A stretch of DNA of 64,000 nucleotides from Lentisphaerae bacterium GWF2_50_93 (GTDB taxonomy: Bacteria > Verrucomicrobiota > Lentisphaeria > Victivallales > GWF2-50-93), in contig MHBI01000086.1 of assembly GCA_001804815.1 (NCBI GenBank), forward strand, positions 1 through 64,000, written 5' to 3'. This document shows positions 42,052 through 51,305 of this stretch, one piece after another. How positions within the stretch are numbered: the stretch's first letter is position 1; each line of letters begins with the position of its first letter. Both the position numbers and the translations under genes were made by a program. The notes beneath the pieces are model-generated. The model worked only from the letters and a program-made list of their open reading frames with translations. It made no database searches and had not been told where the DNA came from.

Positions 42052-44064
42052 CTATTTGCCCTTTCTCCAGAAATGGGCGTAGTTTTCAAACATCAGCGCG
42101 AGCAGCAGCAGGATCAGTCCCGCCGTCATGTATTCCTTCCGGCTCTTCATGTTCGAGAAGTCGCGCTTCTCATCGAACACAAGGCCTTCCTTGATCGCTT
42201 CGCCGTAGTCGCTCCTGTGGGCCGGCTCGATCTCGGACTCCTCCCTCGAAACGCTGTAGCCCAGCGTCATCACAGGATCGCCCCCGGCATAGACCGTGAA
42301 GAAATCATTGGCTGTCATGGGCGCCGTGCCGAGTTTTGCAGAGGCGCCGGAGCCCTTCATATCGAGCTTTGTCGAAGAGCCTGAATCGCCGGTGAGCACA
42401 TATTTCAAGTCGGCGTCGATGCTGTCCAGGCTTATGTTTTCAATTTCCTTGCCGACATATGAGTTGAAGACATGCTTCGGATAGACGTCCCATATCATCC
42501 GCATGGTGAACTGGACATAGTTCGGATTGTAGAAGATGTCGGTGAATCCCGGATATGGCATGAAGCCCGCGGCAAGCACCTTCCCGCCGTTCACTTCACG
42601 GAAGATCATGAGAGGGTCGGCGGAGCCGTCCACATACAGCCTGCCGCCCGTGGCGCCGGGATTCTTCATGGTGGCGTATTTGAAGAAGCTTACTGAAAGA
42701 GGATCGAGATCCCCTTCGCCCATGAATGCAAGATATGTGCCCTTGAGCTGTTTCGCATCGGGCTTCACCATCTCCTTCTTCACATCATCCATTTCAACTC
42801 CGATGCCCTTGAGCGTGTAGGTGTCGCTGCAGTCGGAATAACATATGAGGCTCTTCCTCTTGCCGAGGAAATTCCTGATCGCCGTCGCGGTCATGCTGTT
42901 CTCCGGAATCGGAATCCCGAAGAGGATGACTATGTCGTAGTTGTCCAGGTTCTCCTCGGAAAGCTGCGTGATGTACGTCCTCTTGTATTTCAGGAACTCC
43001 GGCGTGCAGAACGACTGGAGCGCGCCAACCATGAAGACATCGTATTCAAAGGGGTTCTCACCCTTGTCCTTCACGACTCCAAGCACGTTGAGCTCCTTGC
43101 CGGGGCTTATCACGAAATTCAGCACGTTGTCGGGCCCGAAGTGGTCCGGAGGAAGGGTCAGGCTCGCCTTGCAGTCCTTCGGTTCAAGCGCTGAGACGCT
43201 GAGATTGACCACGCTTTCCGTCTTGGGCTTGAGCGATACGATGGTCCTGTCCTGCTTCTTCCCGTCGATCGTGAGCGTCAAGGGCAGCGCATCGATGGGT
43301 TCAGAGGAATAGTTCCTGATCTTCACCATGATTTCATTTTCGCAGCCCGGGAAATATCCTTCGGGTTCAGGCGAGAACGATACTATGCCCGCGTTGAGAA
43401 GGCCTGTCCTGGTGTCGACGGGTACAAACACGATGTTCTTGCCCTTTCCAATCCTCTCGATCGCATCCTTCGTGGCCTTGGCGTCCGCGAAATAGCATTT
43501 CTGGAAGTCGCTGATGAAATAAATGTTCTGCGTGCTCTTGGATTCGGGAAGCGATGACAGTGCGCTGACCAGCTCGTTCAACCCCGCGGAGTTCGGAGAG
43601 ACGTCCAGCCCTTTCAGCGCGTCGGGCGAAAGGCCCTGTCCGGCTCCGACCTTGGCGATTGTGCTGATAGTGCCGTCGAACGAGCATATGATCGTAGCCG
43701 CATCAGGCGTCGACATGATCTTCTGGACAATGTCCTTCGCCACGTCGATCCTTTTCTTCTCATCGATTTCCGCCGACATGCTGAATGTGGTATCCACGAT
43801 GATCAGCCTGGTGCCCTTGCTTCCCGTGGACATCGCGCAGCGTGCGAGGAAGAGTACCAGGAAGAGGATCAGCAGCAGCTTTGCGATAAGCTTGAGGATC
43901 TCGGTGATCTTGACATTCTTCCGTTTGACTACATGGGCGTTCCTCAGCCATTCATAGGCGGCCCAGTAGATGACGATCTTCTTGCGGTTCACGAAGAACT
44001 GCAGTATTATCGGCACTGCCAGGAAGGCCAGGGCGCCAAGTATCAATGGATTGATGAAACTCAT
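42052..44064 (-). CDS. BatA-like membrane protein with VWA domain
   Basis: A 670-residue protein. It begins with the BatA N-terminal membrane unit (MSFINPLILGALAFLAVPII and a second hydrophobic helix about 62-82). A VWA domain follows (about 90-250) with MIDAS VDTTFSMS. Beta-sandwich domains and a second Rossmann-like part (YDIVILFGIPIPENSMTATA) come next, then a final TM helix (about 645-662). BatA proteins were first linked with aerotolerance in Bacteroides; in other phyla the cluster is thought to work with MoxR on envelope assembly. A 28-bp palindromic repeat occupies the upstream gap. Confidence 0.82.
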   Translation of the reverse strand: MSFINPLILGALAFLAVPIILQFFVNRKKIVIYWAAYEWLRNAHVVKRKNVKITEILKLIAKLLLILFLVLFLARCAMSTGSKGTRLIIVDTTFSMSAEIDEKKRIDVAKDIVQKIMSTPDAATIICSFDGTISTIAKVGAGQGLSPDALKGLDVSPNSAGLNELVSALSSLPESKSTQNIYFISDFQKCYFADAKATKDAIERIGKGKNIVFVPVDTRTGLLNAGIVSFSPEPEGYFPGCENEIMVKIRNYSSEPIDALPLTLTIDGKKQDRTIVSLKPKTESVVNLSVSALEPKDCKASLTLPPDHFGPDNVLNFVISPGKELNVLGVVKDKGENPFEYDVFMVGALQSFCTPEFLKYKRTYITQLSEENLDNYDIVILFGIPIPENSMTATAIRNFLGKRKSLICYSDCSDTYTLKGIGVEMDDVKKEMVKPDAKQLKGTYLAFMGEGDLDPLSVSFFKYATMKNPGATGGRLYVDGSADPLMIFREVNGGKVLAAGFMPYPGFTDIFYNPNYVQFTMRMIWDVYPKHVFNSYVGKEIENISLDSIDADLKYVLTGDSGSSTKLDMKGSGASAKLGTAPMTANDFFTVYAGGDPVMTLGYSVSREESEIEPAHRSDYGEAIKEGLVFDEKRDFSNMKSRKEYMTAGLILLLLALMFENYAHFWRKGK

Positions 44065-44070
44065 TTATGT

Positions 44071-44098
44071 AATTGCCGGCGAGACGCCGGCGCTCCTA
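44071..44098. repeat. Dispersed 28-bp palindromic repeat, copy 2
   Basis: AATTGCCGGCGAGACGCCGG followed by CGCTCCTA forms a strong GCCGGCG/CGCCGGC hairpin, directly upstream of the BatA-like gene. It is the inverse of the copy at 3792-3819. In an operon leader it could act as a processing or attenuation hairpin, though its presence elsewhere argues for a mobile repeat. Confidence 0.65.
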
Positions 44099-44128
44099 TC
44101 AGATTTCCAGTTTTCTACCTTCTACTTT

Positions 44129-45034
44129 CTACTTTCTATATTTCCTCGCGCTCAGGTACTCGGCGAGATGGAAGCCGAACGGCCTGCTCATGTCGCAGAG
44201 GATGTAGTCGATTCCGAGCATCCTCGCCTTTTTCTTGAAATTGGCTAGGAACTCATTGAAGTTCTTCTCGTAAAGATCCTTTATGCTTGCACCTGTGACC
44301 TCGAGCCGTCCGGTGCCTTCAAGCTCTATCAGTTCCACCCTGCCCATGAGGTCGAAATTGAGCTCAAGCGGATCGACGATCTGCAGGAGGACTACTTCAT
44401 GCTTGTCGTCGAGCAGGCGCTTTATCCCTGTGAACGTGTCCTCGATGTCGCCGAAGAAGTCGCTTATCACGAATACGATCCTGCGCCTGTTGATCTGCTC
44501 GGCTATAAGGCTGAGGACTTTTCCAATGGCCGAAGGATTCTTAAGTTCCGTACCCCTGAACTCGCTTGCGATCTTCGCAATTATCTCCTCGCTGCCGCTG
44601 GCCTTGATCATGGAAAGTATGCGGTTGTCGAAGAAGAACGCGCCGACGCTGTCGGACTGGTTTACAATCACGTTGCTCATGGCTGTCGCCATGTGCGCGG
44701 CATAATCGATCTTCGAGCCGTGCTTGTATTCGAATTTCATGCTTTCGCTGACATCGATTACGATATGGGAGATGAAGTTGGTTTCCTGGGCATACTGCTT
44801 GATGAGGTATTTGCCGACCTTGTAGTAGGCTTTCCAGTCGATGTGCTTGACATCGTCCCCCGGCACATATCCCCTGTGGCCTGCGAATTCGATCGCGAAG
44901 CCGTGGAAGGGGGATTTATGGTCGCCGACAAGGTTTCCCTCGACCATTCCAGAAGGCTTGATCCCGATATGGGACAGCTTCGTGACAGTGTCTGCGTCAA
45001 AATATTTAAGCCAGATTTTTTCTGCTTCAGCCAC
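44129..45034 (-). CDS. DUF58 protein (VWA-like, MoxR partner)
   Basis: A 301-residue cytoplasmic protein. The DUF58 motif is GHRGYVPGDDVKHIDWKAYYK with KQYAQETN, then a VWA-like Rossmann fold with IVIDVSESMKF (MIDAS-type) and IAEQINRRRIVFVISDFFGDI. DUF58 proteins are encoded next to MoxR and BatA-like genes and are thought to link the ATPase to its VWA clients. The start is a GTG at 45034 with GGGGAG about 10 nt upstream. It is the first gene of the cluster; its promoter must lie in the AT-rich 416-nt gap shared with the divergent cas operon. Confidence 0.88.
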   Translation of the reverse strand: MAEAEKIWLKYFDADTVTKLSHIGIKPSGMVEGNLVGDHKSPFHGFAIEFAGHRGYVPGDDVKHIDWKAYYKVGKYLIKQYAQETNFISHIVIDVSESMKFEYKHGSKIDYAAHMATAMSNVIVNQSDSVGAFFFDNRILSMIKASGSEEIIAKIASEFRGTELKNPSAIGKVLSLIAEQINRRRIVFVISDFFGDIEDTFTGIKRLLDDKHEVVLLQIVDPLELNFDLMGRVELIELEGTGRLEVTGASIKDLYEKNFNEFLANFKKKARMLGIDYILCDMSRPFGFHLAEYLSARKYRK

Positions 45035-45300
45035 AAATACGTTCTCCCCGTAAATGTAATCAACCTAACTTATCATGTTTCCATAATAATAGAAACAAAC
45101 ATTTGCTTTTTTCTTAATTTTAACTGTTTTGTTATATTTACGCTGAAAACAAGCGCCCTGAAAAGTCAAGAATCCACCAAATTGTCAAAAACAATACAAT
45201 TTATGATATGTATTGAAGCAATGTATCTTTGCCCGATAAATACGCAAGCCGGTTTTGAATATTATGATTTATATTTAAATTCTCGTCCGAAAATTTAAAT

Positions 45301-45411
45301 GGACATAAAATGTCCAACCCGTATAGTTAAGCTCATTGCCAGGCGAATATCATTATGGATTTTCTGTTTTCTCCGGTTCAACAGGAGAAAAATCATACTA
45401 AGTGGTATAGT
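45301..45411 (+). promoter_or_regulatory. Promoter and operator region of the cas operon
   Basis: The 416-nt gap 45035-45450 is AT-rich and gene-free. It contains a perfect inverted repeat GGACAT-AAA-ATGTCC (45301-45315), a second one TTTTCTCC...GGAGAAAA (45367-45374 and 45384-45391), and an extended -10 TGG-TATAGT (45406-45411) that would start transcription near 45418, about 33 nt before cas3. No good -35 is visible, which fits an activator-dependent or regulated promoter. Confidence 0.45.
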
Positions 45412-45450
45412 GTTTAATATCTTCTTGGAAAACATAGGGGGTGCTGGCTC

Positions 45451-47628
45451 GTGAAATATTATGCTCACAGTCTTGAAGGCAAGCCACAGGAAACCTGGCA
45501 GCCGCTTGACGAGCATCTTGCGAATGTCGCAAAACTAGCCGCGAAGTTCGCGGAAGGTTTCGATTCAGAGGATTGGGCTCATAATGCCGCATGGCTTCAC
45601 GATCTTGGCAAGGCGGATTCGGCCTTCCAAGGCTATCTGATGCGTGAAAATGAGCTTGATGATTCCGATTATGATTCTGGCAGAATTAATCATTCCTCGG
45701 CGGGCGCAGCTTTCGCAAAAGAAAATCTAGGCAATTGCGCAGGACTCGTCCTCGCATATCTGACAGCCGGACATCACGCAGGTCTTCCTGACTGGTTTTC
45801 ATCCGACAGCGGAAACGCAGCCCTCTCCGTCCGTCTCGTAGAAGGAGGAATCAATCTCGCTAAAATCAAACAATATGTTGAATTCGTTTCTGAAAAACTC
45901 CTCCCCTGTACTACCCCTGCTAAGTTTGTAAAATCCGAAAACCTCCATTTTTGGATGAGAATACTTTATTCCTGCCTTGTTGATGCCGATTTCCTTGACA
46001 CCGAATCATTCATGGATTCAAAACAGTCTGGATATCGTGCGAAATTCGCAAAACTTTCCGAAGTGAAAACAAAATTCGATCTATACATGGACTCTTTTGC
46101 GAATTCCGCAGAAAAAACACAAGTGAACTCAATTCGTCAGAAAATCCTCTTTGCATGCAGATCTGCCGCGAATAATCCAGCCGGGCTCTTTTCCCTCACC
46201 GTCCCAACAGGCGGCGGCAAAACCCTCTCAAGCGTTGCCTTCGCGCTTGACCATGCGGAAAAGCATGGCAAATCCCGAATAATTTATGTGATTCCATACA
46301 CCAGCATCATCGAGCAGACCGCAAAAACTCTCGGTGATATTTTCGGCACTGAAAATATCGTTGAGCACCACAGCAATCTCGATGCGGATAAGGAAACGCA
46401 ACAAACACAGCTTGCCTCCGAAAACTGGGATGCTCCAATCATCGTCACAACAAACGTACAATTCTTCGAATCACTTTATGCCGCTAAATCCAGCCGTTGC
46501 CGAAAACTCCATAATCTCGTAAATAGCGTTGTCATTCTTGATGAAGCACAACTGCTTCCTCCGGGACTTCTTGATCCGTGCGTAAAAGCAATCAACGAGC
46601 TTGCGACAAACTATGGCATCACTCTTGTTCTCGCCACTGCTACACAACCTGCATTACCTAAACTTCTAAAAACACATGAAATAATCCCGCAGGAATACAA
46701 ACTTTACGAACATCTCAAGCGGACAAACATTGAGTTTCCGGAAAACCTGCATACTCCTTCTTCCTGGAATGATATTGCAGAAAAAATGAAACAGCATGAA
46801 CAAGTTCTTTGCATTGTGAATACTAGAAAAGACTGTCATGACCTGCACGCTCTAATGCCTGAAGATACGATTCATCTTTCCGCCCTTATGTGCGGGGAGC
46901 ACAGATCTAAGCTGATAGCCGAAATTAAAGCCAGTCTGAAAGAAGATAAACCGATCCGAGTTGTCAGCACGCAGCTTGTCGAAGCCGGAGTTGACATAGA
47001 TTTCCCAGTTGTCTATCGCGCGCTTGCCGGACTTGATTCCATCGCACAGGCTGCAGGCAGGTGCAATCGCGAAGGGAAAAATAAATTACTTGGAAAAGTG
47101 CATGTTTTCGTTCCGCCTAAATCCGCACCTCCAGGACTTCTTCGAAAAGGCGTTGATAAAACCATGGAACTTGCAAGTCTTCCGGATTTTGTGCCAGATA
47201 ATCCGGAAACTTTTACCAGATATTTCAGGCTGTTTTATAATTCAGTGAATGATACCGGTGGAAAAACACTTCACGAACAGCTTGTCAAAGATGTGAATCC
47301 TTACATCCACCTTCAATTCAGAAGCTATGCAATGGAATTTAAGCTGATCGATGACCAGGCGCAACGACCAGTAATCGTCCGCTATAGCAAAAGCGAAGAA
47401 CTTATCAAACAAGTCCAGATTATTGGTCCGACCCGTGAGAATATGCGCAAGCTCCAAAGATACACAGTCAATCTGTCCGTCTGGAAGATAGACAAAATGA
47501 AAAGCGATGGTTTGATTGAGGAAACACGTGATGGCATCTTAATTCAGACAATGCCAAATTTATACAGCGATAAAATTGGATTTGACATTTATAAGGAAAC
47601 TCTTCCCGTCGAGGATCTAATACAATAA
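45451..47628 (+). CDS. cas3: CRISPR-associated helicase/nuclease Cas3 (type I-C)
   Basis: Cas3 is recruited by Cascade to unwind and degrade the target DNA. The 725-residue protein has an N-terminal HD nuclease (AAWLHDLGKADSAF, H50-D51; AGHHAGLPDWF) and an SF2 helicase: Walker A PTGGGKTL at 252-259, DEAQ box VILDEAQLLPPG at 364-367, ATATQPAL motif and the C-terminal STQLVEAGVDIDFPVVYR and AGRCNREGK. The start is a GTG with AGGGGG about 10 nt upstream. It is followed by cas5c with 12 nt between. Confidence 0.95.
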   Translation: MKYYAHSLEGKPQETWQPLDEHLANVAKLAAKFAEGFDSEDWAHNAAWLHDLGKADSAFQGYLMRENELDDSDYDSGRINHSSAGAAFAKENLGNCAGLVLAYLTAGHHAGLPDWFSSDSGNAALSVRLVEGGINLAKIKQYVEFVSEKLLPCTTPAKFVKSENLHFWMRILYSCLVDADFLDTESFMDSKQSGYRAKFAKLSEVKTKFDLYMDSFANSAEKTQVNSIRQKILFACRSAANNPAGLFSLTVPTGGGKTLSSVAFALDHAEKHGKSRIIYVIPYTSIIEQTAKTLGDIFGTENIVEHHSNLDADKETQQTQLASENWDAPIIVTTNVQFFESLYAAKSSRCRKLHNLVNSVVILDEAQLLPPGLLDPCVKAINELATNYGITLVLATATQPALPKLLKTHEIIPQEYKLYEHLKRTNIEFPENLHTPSSWNDIAEKMKQHEQVLCIVNTRKDCHDLHALMPEDTIHLSALMCGEHRSKLIAEIKASLKEDKPIRVVSTQLVEAGVDIDFPVVYRALAGLDSIAQAAGRCNREGKNKLLGKVHVFVPPKSAPPGLLRKGVDKTMELASLPDFVPDNPETFTRYFRLFYNSVNDTGGKTLHEQLVKDVNPYIHLQFRSYAMEFKLIDDQAQRPVIVRYSKSEELIKQVQIIGPTRENMRKLQRYTVNLSVWKIDKMKSDGLIEETRDGILIQTMPNLYSDKIGFDIYKETLPVEDLIQ

Positions 47629-47640
47629 ATGAGGTGACAT

Positions 47641-48354
47641 ATGAGAGGTTTCTGCTTGGAGGTGGCTGGCGAATATGCCTGTTTCACACGGCCTGAAATG
47701 AAAGTCGAGCGTGTAAGCTATGATGTAATTACGCCATCGGCGGCGCGCGCTATTTTTGACGCAATTCTTTGGAAACCTGCGATTTTCTGGCATATAAAGA
47801 AAATTGAGGTACTTGCGCCGATACGATGGATTTCAGTCCGAAGGAATGAAGTCGGTAAAGTCGCGTCTCCTCGCTCGGAAGGGATTTTCATAGAGGATGA
47901 TCGTCAGCAACGAGCTGGCCTTTTCCTGCGTGATGTCAAATATCGTCTTTATGCGGAATTCGCATTCATCCCACCAGATAAACGTGGCAAGATCCATAAT
48001 CCAGTTCCGGAATGGCTGATTGATTCTGAAGAATCTGAATCCCTCAAAAAGCCTGATGTCCATCCAGATGAAACCGAAGCTAAATATGCTGCCATGTTCG
48101 AACGCCGTGCAAAGAAAGGTCAGTGTTTCAACCAACCTTATCTCGGATGTCGTGAATTCTCATGCGGATTCCGATTAGTCGATCCTATTACGGAACCTGC
48201 AGCTCCTATTCCTGAAACTCGCGATCTTGGCTGGATGCTCTACGATTTGGATTTCTCCGACCCGAAAGACACCAAAGCGATGTTTTTCCATGCAAAGCTG
48301 GAAAATGGAGTAGTAATTGTCCCCGACCGCAATTCCGAGGAGGTAAAAAAATGA
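47641..48354 (+). CDS. cas5c: Cas5c (Cas5d), crRNA-processing subunit
   Basis: In type I-C the Cas5 subunit, not a Cas6 protein, cuts pre-crRNA and stays on the 5' handle. The 237-residue protein begins GFCLEVAGEYACFTRPEMKVE and has VSYDVITPSAARAIFDAILWKP, hallmarks of Cas5d. HIKKIEVLAPIRWISVRRNE and QPYLGCREFSCGF also fit. GAGGTGA precedes the ATG. The stop overlaps the start of cas8c (ATGA). No cas6 gene is present, as expected for I-C. Confidence 0.94.
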   Translation: MRGFCLEVAGEYACFTRPEMKVERVSYDVITPSAARAIFDAILWKPAIFWHIKKIEVLAPIRWISVRRNEVGKVASPRSEGIFIEDDRQQRAGLFLRDVKYRLYAEFAFIPPDKRGKIHNPVPEWLIDSEESESLKKPDVHPDETEAKYAAMFERRAKKGQCFNQPYLGCREFSCGFRLVDPITEPAAPIPETRDLGWMLYDLDFSDPKDTKAMFFHAKLENGVVIVPDRNSEEVKK

Positions 48355-50123
48355 TTCTCCAGGCACTGAAAGAATACTATGACAGGAAAGCCGCCGATCC
48401 AGAGAGCGGCATCGCACCGCCCGGTTGGGAACGTAAGGCGATCCCATTTTTGCTCGTCATTACGAAGGATGGCAAGTTCGTCAATTTTCAAGACACCAGG
48501 GAAGCTTACGAGAACAAATTGCTTGCCAAGGTTTTTCTGGTTCCTTCATTGGGAGAGAAGAAGGGAAATGGGATCAAGTCTAATTTATTTTGGGAAAATT
48601 TGGAATATGCACTGGGCATACCAGTAGTGTCTGAAAAAAGAAACCCCGATCCGGAACGTGTAGTGGAACAACATGCCGCATTCAAACAACGAATTTCGCA
48701 ACTACAAGGAGAATGCACCGCATTGACGGCCGTCAAGAGTTTTCTTGTTAAAATCAACGTTGCGGAAATACAGAGAGATCCTCTTTGGCAAGAGGTTTAT
48801 GAATTGAATCAATCCATTCTTTTCGCAATCTCAGGATACGGACCGATAACTGACGATTCGGAAATAAAAGCACTGATCCATTCGGATATGAAGTCATCGC
48901 CACGCAGTAAAGCCTGCTGTCTTGTCACCGGGGAATCCGACGAAATAGTTTCCCTGGAGCCCCCAGTTAAAGGTATCAGGGGCGCCCCACCCACCGGTGC
49001 CTGCTTGGTCGGATTCCAGAAAAATTCCGGTTATGACTCCTTTGGCAAAGAGCAAGGCGGCAATGCGCCAATCGGCAAAACCGCATCCTTCTCCTACACC
49101 ACCGCCCTCAACCATCTGCTCAAGGACTCAGCGCAACGCATCCAAGTTGGTGATGCTACCACTGTTTTCTGGTCCGAGAAAAAGACTTTATTTGAATCTG
49201 ATGCTTTATTTTTCTTTTCCGAACCTTTTAAAGACAATCCAGATCAAAATACAGAAGCTGTAAAAGCACTCTATTCATCCATCTGGAATGGCACATATAT
49301 TATTTCTGATGATGACACACGTTTCTATATTCTTGGTTTGTCGCCAAATTCAGCACGGGTTTCCGTTCGTTTTTGGCATGTTGGAACTGTCAAGGAAATA
49401 GGACAGCGCCTTCAACAGCATATTGATGACCTTTCAATCGTATGTGGCAAAGATGATCGATCCTTGCCTTTGCGAAAACTTCTACGCTCAATCGCCGCTC
49501 AAGAAGAAGATAAGAATATTCCTCCAAATCTTGCAGGTGACACCATGCGCTCAATCCTTGAAGGTCTGCCATATCCTGAAACATTGCTTCAAGCTACTGT
49601 TAGGAGAATCAAAGCCGAACAAGCCAAGAAGGATAATAAATCAGGGAAGTCATTGCCAAATGTAAGTTATCCACGCGCCGCTCTCATAAAAGCCTGCATT
49701 AACAGAAAAACAAGATATAAAAATCCAAATATAAAGGAGGAACTCAAAATGAGCCTCGATCCAACGAACACAAAAATCGGTTATCGACTCGGGCGCTTGT
49801 TTGCCACGCTCGAAAAAATTCAGACGGAGGCAAGCCCTGGGCTGAATGCGACAATCCGCGACAAATTCTACGGTGCCGCTTCCAGCACACCTGCAACCGT
49901 ATTCGGAAACCTCATGCGCTTGTCAAACCATCATCTCTCAAAGCTTGAAAAGGAAAAGACAGGACTATTTAAAGTTCGAAAGAAGTTACTCGGTGAAATT
50001 ATTGATGGTGTTGAATCTAAAATATCGTTCCCTCCTCATTTAAATCTCGAAGATCAAGGCAGATTTGCCATCGGTTACTACCATCAGACGCAAGACTTTT
50101 ACACGAAAAAAGAAAACAAATAA
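48351..50123 (+). CDS. cas8c: Cas8c (Csd1), large subunit of type I-C Cascade
   Basis: A 590-residue Csd1-family protein, the PAM-reading large subunit. Family features: ALKEYYDRKAADPESGIAPP and ERKAIPFLLVITKDGKFV at the N-terminus, SKACCLVTGESDEIVSLEP, AFKQRISQ, and PVKGIRGAPPTGACLVGFQ, GKTASFSYTTALNHLL and FWSEKK. In frame near its end is a separate ribosome-binding site and start for the small subunit (see 49749). It overlaps cas5c by 4 nt. Confidence 0.94.
   Translation: MILQALKEYYDRKAADPESGIAPPGWERKAIPFLLVITKDGKFVNFQDTREAYENKLLAKVFLVPSLGEKKGNGIKSNLFWENLEYALGIPVVSEKRNPDPERVVEQHAAFKQRISQLQGECTALTAVKSFLVKINVAEIQRDPLWQEVYELNQSILFAISGYGPITDDSEIKALIHSDMKSSPRSKACCLVTGESDEIVSLEPPVKGIRGAPPTGACLVGFQKNSGYDSFGKEQGGNAPIGKTASFSYTTALNHLLKDSAQRIQVGDATTVFWSEKKTLFESDALFFFSEPFKDNPDQNTEAVKALYSSIWNGTYIISDDDTRFYILGLSPNSARVSVRFWHVGTVKEIGQRLQQHIDDLSIVCGKDDRSLPLRKLLRSIAAQEEDKNIPPNLAGDTMRSILEGLPYPETLLQATVRRIKAEQAKKDNKSGKSLPNVSYPRAALIKACINRKTRYKNPNIKEELKMSLDPTNTKIGYRLGRLFATLEKIQTEASPGLNATIRDKFYGAASSTPATVFGNLMRLSNHHLSKLEKEKTGLFKVRKKLLGEIIDGVESKISFPPHLNLEDQGRFAIGYYHQTQDFYTKKENK
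49749..50123 (+). CDS. cas11c: Cas11c small subunit, internal translation start within cas8c
   Basis: Inside cas8c a consensus Shine-Dalgarno AAGGAGG (49734-49740) lies 8 nt before an in-frame ATG (49749). Translation from it gives a 124-residue C-terminal product beginning MSLDPTNTKIGYRLGRLFAT. Published work showed that type I-C and similar systems make the small subunit Cas11 from such an internal start. Size and helical content fit. It is shared DNA with cas8c, not a separate gene. Confidence 0.8.
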   Translation: MSLDPTNTKIGYRLGRLFATLEKIQTEASPGLNATIRDKFYGAASSTPATVFGNLMRLSNHHLSKLEKEKTGLFKVRKKLLGEIIDGVESKISFPPHLNLEDQGRFAIGYYHQTQDFYTKKENK

Positions 50124-50142
50124 TATAAAAGGAGAGAATAAA

Positions 50143-51243
50143 ATGAACTCAGTAATCAAAAATCGCTATGACTTCGTCCTTGTCTTTGATGTTCAAGATG
50201 GGAATCCCAACGGTGATCCCGATGCAGGCAACCTTCCGCGAATTGATCCTGAAACCGGTAAAGGTCTCGTAACAGATGTCTGCTTGAAACGCAAAGTGAG
50301 AAATTTTATTCAGTTGACCGAGCATCTTGCGGTTCCGTATGATATTTATGTAAAAGAAAAAGCTGTTCTTGGGGATGCTCATTTTGCAGCATTTAAAAAA
50401 CTAAACATCAGTACAGGGGAGGAATCAAAAAAAGCTGTGCCATCAATATTGAATGAAGCATTTGAATCTCTTTCCTTGCCGGAAGGATTGACTTTCGAAG
50501 TTGAAGAAGAAGGAAAAGACGGAGTTCTTACTGTTTCTCCAGATGCAGACAAAAAAGTCATCAACACATGGCTTAAAGAAGAGAAACCGCAAAAAGAGAT
50601 TGTTACACTAATTAAAGCTGCTTTGAAAGATGCGAAGCCTCGAAAGCCAACAGCGGAAGAAACGGAAAAAGGACGGGATCAAATGTGCAAAGATTTTTAC
50701 GATATTCGCACATTCGGAGCTGTTCTTTCATTGAAATCAGCTCCGAATTGCGGACAAGTTCGTGGTCCTGTACAGATGACTTTTGGCCGTTCTGTAGATC
50801 AAGTGGTTACGCTTGAGCATTCCATCACCCGCATGGCTGTTGCAACTCAGGCCGAGGCAGATAAACAAGGTGGTGACAATCGCACGATGGGGCGAAAAAA
50901 CACAATCCCATACGGCTTATATGTTTCTCATGGGTTTATTTCTGCGAATCTCGCAAACCAAACAGGATTTTCCGACGAAGACCTTTCTCTTCTCTGGAAG
51001 GCTCTGTCTGAAATGTTTGAGCATGATCGCTCCGCTGCTAGAGGAATGATGTCCACAAGAAAGCTGATTGTTTTCAAGCACGATTCCGCTCTTGGTTCTG
51101 CACCTGCACACAAGCTCTTCGATCTCGTCAAGATCGAGCGTAAATCCGCCCCTACCACACCGGCGCGGGAGTTTTCAGACTATGAAGTCAAGATAGACAA
51201 GGCAAATCTCCCGAAGGGCGTGGAGTTGATTGAGATGGTTTGA
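50143..51243 (+). CDS. cas7c: Cas7c (Csd2), backbone subunit of type I-C Cascade
   Basis: Cas7 coats the crRNA in repeated copies. The 366-residue protein starts NRYDFVLVFDVQDGNPNGDPD, the Csd2 signature, and has LVTDVCLKRKVRNFI, FGAVLSLKSAPNCGQVRGPVQ and TQAEADKQGGDNRTMGRK. GGAGAG precedes the ATG at 50143; a start further upstream inside cas8c is unlikely. A 42-nt hairpin follows its stop. Confidence 0.95.
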   Translation: MNSVIKNRYDFVLVFDVQDGNPNGDPDAGNLPRIDPETGKGLVTDVCLKRKVRNFIQLTEHLAVPYDIYVKEKAVLGDAHFAAFKKLNISTGEESKKAVPSILNEAFESLSLPEGLTFEVEEEGKDGVLTVSPDADKKVINTWLKEEKPQKEIVTLIKAALKDAKPRKPTAEETEKGRDQMCKDFYDIRTFGAVLSLKSAPNCGQVRGPVQMTFGRSVDQVVTLEHSITRMAVATQAEADKQGGDNRTMGRKNTIPYGLYVSHGFISANLANQTGFSDEDLSLLWKALSEMFEHDRSAARGMMSTRKLIVFKHDSALGSAPAHKLFDLVKIERKSAPTTPAREFSDYEVKIDKANLPKGVELIEMV

Positions 51244-51245
51244 AA

Positions 51246-51287
51246 GTAAAGTTTCCCCCCGAGGTGTTTGCTCCGGGGAATCTTTAC
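51246..51287 (+). promoter_or_regulatory. Long hairpin after cas7c
   Basis: GTAAAGTTTCCCC (51246-51258) pairs with GGGGAATCTTTAC (51275-51287), 13 bp with one mismatch, around a 16-nt loop. It lies in the 62-nt gap between cas7c and the Bro-N gene. No T-run follows, so it is more likely an RNA-processing or attenuation element than a terminator. Confidence 0.5.
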
Positions 51288-51305
51288 ATATGAGAGGAGG
51301 GTACA

